From NCBI GenBank assembly GCA_003427395.1, contig BFEA01000358.1, positions 1,496,061 to 1,522,665 on the forward strand: a stretch of DNA of 26,605 bases. The letters run 5' to 3'. The position numbers and the translations under genes were made by a program. Position 1 is the stretch's first letter; each line of letters begins with the position of its first letter. The notes under the pieces are model-generated. The model ran no database searches. It worked only from the letters and a program-made list of their open reading frames with translations, and had not been told where the DNA came from. Source of the DNA: Chara braunii. Taxonomy: Eukaryota > Streptophyta > Charophyceae > Charales > Characeae. Below are positions 20,026 through 26,605 of the stretch, piece by piece.

Positions 20026-20197
20026 GACGAGGAGGATATCGAAGGTGGAAGCGGAATGTTGTTGCGAGGGGGGGCCCGGGGAGGTCGCGCAGGGGAGCGG
20101 GAGTTGATGGCGAACGGAAGGGGACGTGCACACGACTTATTTTTTTGTTTTTTTTTTACCCTTGCGCAGAGGCCATGCCAATCTTCTCTGTCTCGAT
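20026..20197 (-). repeat. Composite unit H: U6 core plus GC-rich body
   Basis: The minus-strand core (20195-20158) matches U6 at 31 of 34 positions: ACAGAGAAGATT, GGCATGGCC, TCTGCGCAAGG. An A-rich link, CTCCCCTGCGCGACCTCCCC and CCTTCGATATCC follow, as in unit F. Confidence 0.87.
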
Positions 20198-20545
20198 ATA
20201 AGAGGAGGAGAAGGAGGATGACGAAGACGAAGAGGAAGAAGAGGAGGAGGAGGAGGAGGAGCAGGATAAGGAGGAAGACGAGCAGGATAAGGAGGACGAC
20301 GAGCAGGAAAAGGAAGAGGAGGAGGAGGAGGAGGAGGAGGAGGTGGAGGAGCATAAGGAGGAGGAGGAGCAAGATAAGGAGGAGGACGAGCAGGACAAAG
20401 AGGAGGAGAACGAAGAAAAAGAGGAGGAGGAGGAGGAAGAGGGAGAAGAAAAAGAGGAAGATGCGGTGAAGGTGACGAAAACGTAGACGAAGAGGACGAA
20501 GAGGAGGAAGAGGAGGGAGAGGAGGAAGAGGAGGAGGAGCAGACC

Positions 20546-21175
20546 TACGTGGAAGACCGGAGGCGATGGCCGCTCGGCGACGTGCAGAACCCGTGTCCAC
20601 GTTCTGTGAGCGTTGACGTTGAACGCCGATACCGTCGTCGCGCGCGGCGGACAGACAAAGCCACGCAATCTCGAATTTCAAAAATGCCCGATCAGGGCCG
20701 TAGATCTTCAAGATCTAACGGACTCAATCTGGCCTTTTTTCACTTTTGGAGGCCCTCCTGTCGGAAAATTCGTAGTGGAGCCCTCGGCGGTAGAGGGCGT
20801 CCGCCATTGACCGCCAGCGGCCCAATATCTGCAAAACCGGGTCCGCCCCATTTTTTCGCAAGGCCCTCTGGCCCCGGGCGAACAATTGGGGCAGATGCCT
20901 GGGACGCCCTGACATCCCGGACGTTTTGCAGGGACGGGGCCTTAACAAACAGCTGGAGAGGGGGAGGAGGAGGGTGACGAAGACACCAGGGGATTTTTGC
21001 TGCCGGCCTGCAGGGCTCCTGGTCCAGTGCCGAACCGAACAGCTGTCAGGTGAAGGGCCCCGACGTGTCACACCCGCGCCAGTCCTTGGTAAGGTTGAAC
21101 CGGCCCAGGCAAAACGGCAGACCGGTAACCCTTTGTGAAGGTCTGCTCACACTGTTTTGGAAACCACGTCCAGAT
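20546..21175. other. Unassigned GC-rich stretch
   Basis: No family is recognised. A near-perfect inverted repeat at 20698-20721 (CCGTAGATCTT / AAGATCTAACGG, one extra base) is followed by a T-run, and CGG-rich sequence continues to about 21110. Open frames are short and overlap. Confidence 0.4.
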
Positions 21176-21276
21176 TACACAGGTCTTCTCCAGATAAAAT
21201 AGGAAAATGGCATGCTACTGATGCTGGCAGATCACACAGAAGTGAGTCGAAAAGATGGGCCAGAGGCCCGCACACC
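21176..21276. repeat. 101-bp direct repeat, left copy
   Basis: This matches 21802-21902 at 99 of 101 positions, starting TACACAGGTCT and ending GGCCCGCACACC. The copies are 626 bases apart. The low divergence suggests a recent duplication, or terminal or internal repeats of a mobile element. Confidence 0.93.
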
Positions 21277-21801
21277 GCGGGAAAATCAAGGGCGGGTGGG
21301 ACCGCTTCGCCAAAAGCAAGGCGAGGAGAAAAACTCGACCTCTGTGAGACCTGACCCTTGTGCCGTGTGCTGCGTGCCTGCAGGTTCGCGTTTGCGATGA
21401 ATGCGGTGAGCGGTCGGGGTGTGGAGGGCGCAGCTCGAGAATCCTCGCAAGCTATCGTTGCAGGGCAGGCACCCGTGACTTATACAGTCGCGGGTCAGGG
21501 CAGCGGTAGCGGTCGGACCAGTGAGGCTGTGCTCCAACCTGGGTAAGTCACATCACTTATTCCCTTGTCGTAGATGTTGCGCTGCTCCTGTAGCTCGTCG
21601 ATGAATGTTGTTGTCGGTTGTTGTGATGCTCTCGTCCGTAGATGCTGAACTTGTGTGGTCTCAATCCAAAAAATAAAAAGTCGCCGTAGCGGTTCCAACC
21701 GTGGTCCCGGTTGGTGAAAGTGTGGGCTGGTGATAGCTGCATGGGGGGGTTGTCGCCGTTGGTGCAGTGGTCAACCGGAGGGGTTGTCGTAGGCATAATG
21801 C
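21277..21801. other. Spacer between the two 101-bp repeats
   Basis: A plus-strand frame from ATG at 21399 encodes about 49 residues rich in Gly, Ser and Val (starts MNAVSGRGVEG) and runs into GGGTAAGT, a plausible splice donor, near 21540. On the minus strand, a frame near 21560-21800 ends ..SSATSTTRE. I recognise neither. The layout would fit a retrotransposon gag remnant, but this is weak. Confidence 0.3.
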
Positions 21802-21902
21802 TACACAGGTCTGCTCCAGATAAAATAGTAAAATGGCATGCTACTGATGCTGGCAGATCACACAGAAGTGAGTCGAAAAGATGGGCCAGAGGCCCGCACA
21901 CC
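21802..21902. repeat. 101-bp direct repeat, right copy
   Basis: Second copy of the 21176-21276 repeat. Its last part, CGAAAAGATGGGCCAG, recurs once more at 21922-21937, where GCCCATCT (21913-21920) and AGATGGGC (21927-21934) can form an 8-bp stem. The repeat lies just upstream of the recombinase gene, so it may belong to the end of the DIRS-type element. Confidence 0.93.
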
Positions 21903-21956
21903 TCCAAACACCGCCCATCTCCGAAAAGATGGGCCAGGGAATGGTGGAACGAACGC

Positions 21957-23113
21957 ATGAGTGATGGAAGTTGGGGACGAAGAAAACCTACTCCGGAAGT
22001 TGAAGGCGGGTATGAAGCAGGTCTGGAATGGAGCAGCAACTTGATAGCAGAGTTTGGAGCTGGTCGGCGATAGAAGAGCGGCATGAAGAAGGTTCTTCTG
22101 GCATTGAATGAATGGTTGGAACGTAACAATGTTGGAAGAAGCTGCATGACATGTGTGGACTTGGATGTGCTATCATTTATAAGTAGCCAATGGCTTGTTG
22201 AAGTTGAAGGTCAATGCCGTACATCTGATGCTGAAGGTCTTCCCTTGGTTTCTCCGTCAACTGTTGATGCTGTTATCAATTGTCTAAGTGGTTGTTTCCG
22301 ATTGCTGGGAAGAGATGGTACAAAGGATCCATGTCAGAGTAGTAGAGTACGAGCGCTTAGGAAGGCATATCGAGAGTATTCTCTACAGAGGGAGGTGACG
22401 GAGGAGTCGGCGCGGCCGATGCAGTGGGAGAAACTGAGGAGGGTGATTGAGTATATCCGAGAGAAGGTGAAGGTTTTGAAGGGGTATCCGGAAGCGCAGG
22501 CGTATCGCGATGGTGGAGTTTTTTGTATTTGTGGAAGAGTTGGCAGCGATGCAGAGAGGGGTTGCGTTTGCAATACAAAGAAATAGATATTGATCAAGGT
22601 ATTGTGCGACCCGGTTACACAAAGACTGACAGACAGGGGGGGCGGTTTATGATTAGGTTGCGGGATGCGTGCAGTGATGGAGAGACTTTTATTGGATGGC
22701 TTCCTGATATGCTGGCGAGTTATGAGAGAATTGGGCAAGATTTGCAGGGTGGGTATTTATTCCGGCCGATGCGCGGGGCGGGACCGATGAGTGGTGGTGG
22801 GTTCAATAAACGAATAGAAAGGTGGTTTGGGGAGATAGGTTTGTATGAAGGGGAGAGTGGTCATAGTTTTAGAATAGGTGGGGTCTAGGCGGGAATAAAG
22901 GAGGGTTGGAGTTTGGGGGAGATGATGCGGCAGGGTACTTGGAGCAATGTTGGGACATTCATGAGATATGGATATGGGATGAAGCGTGGGTGGAAAAGGC
23001 GGGGTGATGTTAGTGATTGTGAGGAGTTAGGTCGCGAAAAAAATAGCCGTGAGTCCGAGGATTGCAGGGTTGGGGGTGGAGGGGTTGACCCTATGGCTGG
23101 GGAGGCAGGATAA
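21957..23113 (+). pseudogene. DIRS tyrosine recombinase, disrupted
   Basis: This is the integrase of the element. It would insert a circular DNA copy by site-specific recombination. The N-terminal helical part (NLIAEFGAGRR, then LVSPSTVDAVINCLSGCFRL) leads to SWQRCREG (first catalytic Arg), GHSFRIGG (His-x-x-Arg) and GTWSNVGTFMRYGYG (nucleophile Tyr region). Breaks: TAG at 22071-22073 in the frame of the following ATG at 22083; a one-base frameshift at the six-T run 22519-22524; TAG at 22886-22888 between the HxxR motif and the Tyr. The start is uncertain. The coding signal remains clear after each break, so decay is recent, or the T-run error is technical. Confidence 0.85.
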
Positions 23114-25386
23114 TTTGGACTCAAGGATGGTGAAACGCTGGATAATCTTTAGAGAGAGTATTTGTGGGTACCATGAGGTACGTTGAGAAGAGTGCAGGAT
23201 GAGTAGATAGTGTGCTTGGCTTGGTACAATTTTGGCCAGGACTTGATGGAGGAGTGAGGTGGGGGGGAAAACCCATCTGTATGATTGACACGCCAGATCA
23301 TTCCAGTTAAGGGACAGTTCGTCTATTTGTGAGGCTTTGTTAGACCAGTTTCTAGAGACGAAAGTTGGGCAGAAATGATGGTAGTCGGAGGCGAAGAGGT
23401 CTATGCCTGGTATTCCTAAAGTGGAGAAAATTATGGCACGGAGATGGCTAGCCAATCTGTGTTATCTTCTATTTTTTAGATGGAATCGGTGATTGTGTTA
23501 AGTGATCGTGGTATCCATAAGGGATTGAGGAGAACATCAAAAGTGACTAATATAGAGGCAATGTCGCGGACCCATGGGTTGAAGGAGTGGTTTGTAGAAT
23601 TCATTTTTAGAAGGAGTCCGATTGCTGCCTGGCTATCAGAGTGGAGTCTAATGGAGGAAGAAGGAAGTAAATGAGAGTGTTTTGAGGAGAGGAAGCTGAA
23701 CATTTCGCGTATTGCGAAGAGTTCTCTGTGAGTTGATGAGGAATGAAGTAGATGGTCGGGAAGACATTGATTGAATATGATTGGTTGATTAGAAAGATGG
23801 TGAATGATTGCGGCAATTTGGTTAGCTGATGCGTTCGTGAAAATGGATAGGGTGGTTGTGCGAACTGTCCAGAGTCTTCCTGGTAAGAGGGGCAGGTGAA
23901 GAAGCCACCAATAGAGGTTTGATATGAGGTTGTCAGAGATTTGGATTGGTGAGTCCCAATTTGGGGGATTGATGGTTTGATAGAGTGAGGAGAGGTAGAG
24001 ATGTGTGGCCATGAAAGCTTTGGAGAGGGCGGCAAGTTTGCCAGCGAGTTTGGAGATTGTCCTACTGCAGGAGGGTTGGGGTGATTGAATAAGCTGTTGG
24101 ATTTTTATGATCTTATCTTGAGGTATCTTGATTCGTTTGTTATGCGAGTCGAGAATAAAACCGAGGAAGCGGATACTTTGCGAAGGGATTAGAGAACATT
24201 TGTTGAGGCTTAGGAAGAATCCTAGATTGTGGAGCAATGCTAGGTAGTTGAAGGTCTGCCATAGGAGAAGGGGAAAGTTGGGGTTGGCTAATGCAGAATC
24301 GTCTATGTACGAGGTGGCGAAGACATGACGAATTCTAATTTTTGTCATTATTTCTTGCATAACAGTTGTGAAAATCCAGCAAGCAGATGAAATGCCGAAG
24401 CAGAGTGTTGTGAACTGATAAGTTTGATTGTTCCAGTTGAAGGCGAGATAGGGACGGGTGTGAGGATGGATGGGGATATGATAGTAACCATTTTTTATAT
24501 CGAAAGACGTAAGAAAATCTTGGGAAGGGGAGCCAGAGAGACTGGCAGTGACACCATCAATGGATTCATAGTGGAAGGGAGGAAAGGTAAGAAAAAGATT
24601 GACGAAGCGGACGTCCAAGATGAAGTGAGTTTTAGAAAACCTTTGAGTGGCGAAGACTGGGTTTACAACGATTGGGTGGGGGGAAGGTTCTATGACTTTA
24701 CTTGACAAAAGTTGAGAGACTGTTTCAGAGATGAACTGAATGTGATTAGGAGGGTTGTTATGATTTGGAATGACAAGAGGAGGGGGTAGTGCACATTTGA
24801 TAGTTTTTTTGAAGCTGGAGGCAAGGAGAACCTTCTTAACCATCCTTCTAACTTCAATAATCTTAGAAGTAGGTACATGTGATGTTCCGTCGAATCTAAG
24901 TCTCACTCCATGCTGAATCCATTGGAGTACAGAGTGCGAATATCGCCTTGAGGAGGACGAGAAAAGAAGGGACCAGTTAGAGAAGTGTTGGGTAGGGGAT
25001 GCAGCGACAAAGTCAGCAGGGTCACGGAGCCAGGAAGTGGGTTCTTGAAGTGCGAAAGTTGCTAGTCTAAGGTCAGAAATGGAAGGGGGTGATGAGAAGT
25101 TGGAGAGAATGGTGGGAACTGAAGAAATTAGGAAAGGTGGGTGATTATTCATATGTCCTAGGGAGGTCAGTGTTGGAGCTTCTATTGTTATCGTGAATCT
25201 TGTAGTGCGAGTCTTGGTGGGCCTTCTTGGAGATTCTGTAGAAGTCGTAGCCGCAGTCCTTGTCTTCATCGTAGTGTCTCTTGGAATGCAGTAGTTGTAT
25301 TCGGCCTTGATGATCGAAACTGCTCTCTCCATGCCGTTTTGGCGAGGTGCTGCTAAGTATCTTTTGATATGAGGGGCTCCAAGCAA
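23027..25386 (-). pseudogene. DIRS reverse transcriptase / RNase H polyprotein, disrupted
   Basis: This copies element RNA to DNA. The main frame (25386 to 23476, 636 codons) starts at a non-ATG codon and overlaps the gag frame by 34 bases. RT motifs: LDVRFVN (~258), SFDIKNGYYHIP (Asp ~296), GISSACWIF (~331), YIDD (360-363). RNase H follows: FTNAS (516-520, where the first catalytic Asp is expected), THRELFAI (Glu ~555), LHSDSQAA (Asp ~584) and WIPRSLN (~624). A TAA ends the frame at 23476. The conserved post-RNase H segment (IDLFAS, VFPPTSLLHQVL) continues in another frame from about 23455 to 23027. A stop plus a frameshift near 23440-23478 therefore splits it. Confidence 0.9.
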
Positions 25387-26105
25387 TCCTTTGCCACTGA
25401 CGCGACCCTTGCTCCGAAGTCTGAGGCCATGGACTTGCCGATGGGATAGAAGGAATCATTCATGTTGACAGCGAGGAAGCGGATATATGTCTCCACTTGC
25501 GCATAATAGCATAGGGAGGTGAAAATTTTCTTCCATTCGGTCAACTCGTCGTATGCAGGTGGTGCTTTGCCGTTGAGTTTCTGATGGATGGCGTCCATTT
25601 CTGATTGGAGTCGTTGGTACAGCTGGTTGGGAGCCCTGTTTTCTTCTTCCTTCTCCATAAGCTTCTTCTTGAGGTGTTCAATAGACAAACGATTTTCTTC
25701 CGCCTTGAGTGCCATTTGCTGTTTCAGCTGTTCAAAAGCTTCAATGGTAACTTAAGGATGGTGGTGGGATGAGGAGGAGGGGGTGTTGATAAAGGGCAGG
25801 GTGTTGGGGAAGGAATTGTTTGGGGGTGAGGGTGGGGTGTTTGGGGAAGGGGGTTGAGAAGGAGGAGGTGAGAGAGGGTTCATTAATTTCAATGCATGGA
25901 CATGAACTTTGTAGAGATCGTTGGAGTTATTTGGCTTGATTGTAAAGAGTAGTTCATTAAGGTTTTGGGCGAGGGGGTTGAGACAATCAATTATTTTAGC
26001 AGAAGTAAAAACAGGTGGGAGGATAGGTAGTACTGCATGGATGTCGGCCCCGATAACTGATTGGGGGCCAGAGGTTGCAAGAAAGGCATTTATCCATGGA
26101 TCCAT
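25353..26105 (-). pseudogene. DIRS gag-like ORF with one in-frame stop
   Basis: The frame starts at ATG 26105 (MDPWINAFLATSG) and continues to 25353. A Pro/Ser-rich linker (~residues 77-117) ends in SSSSHHHP and a TAA (25754-25752). The same frame resumes at once as VTIEAFEQLKQQ and a charged Lys/Glu-rich coiled coil (residues ~120-155), then a helical C-terminal part ending CLEPLISKDT. Position and composition suggest the capsid-like first gene of the element; there is no CCHC zinc knuckle. A single stop change would explain the break. The downstream RT frame is offset by one base. Confidence 0.7.
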
Positions 26106-26531
26106 CAGCAAAACACCAACAGAGATTGTCTGTTTAAAACCTTATCTTTATCAAATGTTAAATTGATGCACGACTTTTGCGAAAAAATGCTTTTCTATTG
26201 TTCCCGGCCCCCTCCCTCCCTCTTTTTTTTTTTTTTAATTATTTTTTATACCAAAGTGTGTTAGAAGGTCGGATCTATATAGGATTTTGCCAAAGAGGAG
26301 AGTACAAATGAGAAAAGGGGGCACAAATATAAGGAGGAGGAGGATGAAAAAAATAGAAAAAATAAACTTGATGGGGAATGTTAACCGGAGGATCGAATTG
26401 TGGAAAAAAGTAAGGAAAATGGTGCCGAATAGCTGAAAGGGGAGAAAGACGAGGTGCTCAAAGATGATGCTGAAAAATTCCTCCATGATGATGCTCATGC
26501 AAAACATATATATATATATCGTCAAATAGAA

Positions 26532-26534
<3 letters not shown>
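26106..26534. other. 5' flank of the element; AT-rich, no gene
   Basis: This presumably includes the leader of the minus-strand genes. It has a T-run at 26222-26236, AT-rich sequence and an ATATATATATATAT run at 26506-26519. I see no terminal repeat shared with the recombinase side. Confidence 0.4.

Positions 26535-26605
<71 letters not shown>
26535..26605. repeat. (TA)n microsatellite
   Basis: An uninterrupted TA repeat to the end of the window, so its full length is unknown. Confidence 0.97.

Larger units (their letters stand above)
17691..20545. repeat. Purine-rich (GGA/GAA/GAC)n array with embedded U6-derived units
   Basis: The plus strand is dominated by GGA, GAA and GAC trinucleotides for about 2.85 kb. 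Five islands break it, each with a U6 core on the minus strand, and four of these also have a GC-rich body. The regularity (body, U6 core, purine tract, repeated) shows that this is a composite repeat rather than random simple sequence. Long open frames (Glu/Arg-rich on plus, Ser/Pro/Leu-rich on minus) follow from the base bias. Confidence 0.9.
21957..26105. mobile_element. DIRS-type (tyrosine-recombinase) retrotransposon, decayed
   Basis: Gag-like, RT and RNase H genes run on the minus strand from 26105 to 23027. A tyrosine recombinase runs on the plus strand from 21957 to 23113. The two ends overlap tail to tail by about 87 bases. A recombinase together with RT/RNase H and no DDE integrase defines the DIRS order. 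Opposed orientation is, as I recall, a feature of Kangaroo from Volvox. I could not find the split direct or inverted terminal repeats, so the outer limits are those of the genes only. Every gene carries a lesion. Confidence 0.85.

Noticed and set aside
25353-25386. Programmed frameshift between gag-like and RT frames
   Set aside because: The frames overlap and are offset by one base, but I see no clear X-XXY-YYZ slippery heptamer in the overlap.
1-26605. CRISPR arrays, bacterial operons or prokaryotic mobile islands
   Set aside because: No regularly spaced repeats with spacers, no ribosome-binding-site-led gene runs; intron structure shows a eukaryotic nuclear origin.

Overview
The window looks like nuclear DNA from the green plant lineage. 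It has one intron-containing plant-type U-box/armadillo E3 ligase gene, large repeat-filled introns, dinucleotide microsatellites, U6 snRNA-derived repeats, and a DIRS-type (tyrosine-recombinase) retrotransposon. DIRS elements are well known in green algae, and this combination suggests a repeat-rich charophyte alga such as Chara. That assignment is inference from gene content, not a species match. Seven single unresolved bases (N) mark it as a draft assembly.

Layout. 1-3852: no recognisable gene; microsatellite, short tandem duplications and the 3' flank of the ligase gene. 3853-10087 (minus): a U-box E3 ligase in three exons (10087-9620, 7712-7596, 5424-3853), all phase 0 with GT..AG introns, giving about 718 residues in the order UND, U-box, ARM repeats. 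Its introns hold a perfect 170-bp tandem duplication, a 72-bp repeat split by a single N, and a long CT microsatellite. 10088-13749: intergenic sequence with one tRNA-like SINE head and degenerate repeats. 13750-14070: two tandem U6 snRNA pseudogenes. 14697-14768: a second tRNA-like SINE head. 16727-16896: a third U6-like sequence, interrupted inside its ACAGAG box by a pyrimidine tract. 17075-17211: a 42-bp-arm inverted repeat. 17340-17690: a CAG/CTG block. 17691-20545: about 2.9 kb of purine-rich (GGA/GAA/GAC) sequence in which U6 central-domain fragments recur five times on the minus strand, four of them followed by a related GC-rich body.

20546-21956: unassigned, with a 99/101-identical direct repeat at 21176 and 21802. 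21957-26105: a decayed DIRS-type element. Its gag-like and RT/RNase H genes are on the minus strand and its tyrosine recombinase is on the plus strand, converging on each other. Each gene carries at least one stop or frameshift, so the copy appears non-autonomous. 26106-26605: no gene; the window ends in a TA microsatellite.

Only the U-box ligase looks like an intact host gene. It would ubiquitinate unknown substrates with an E2 partner. The most unusual content is the repeated capture of U6 snRNA sequence: eight U6-like stretches in at least three structural contexts within about 6.5 kb.
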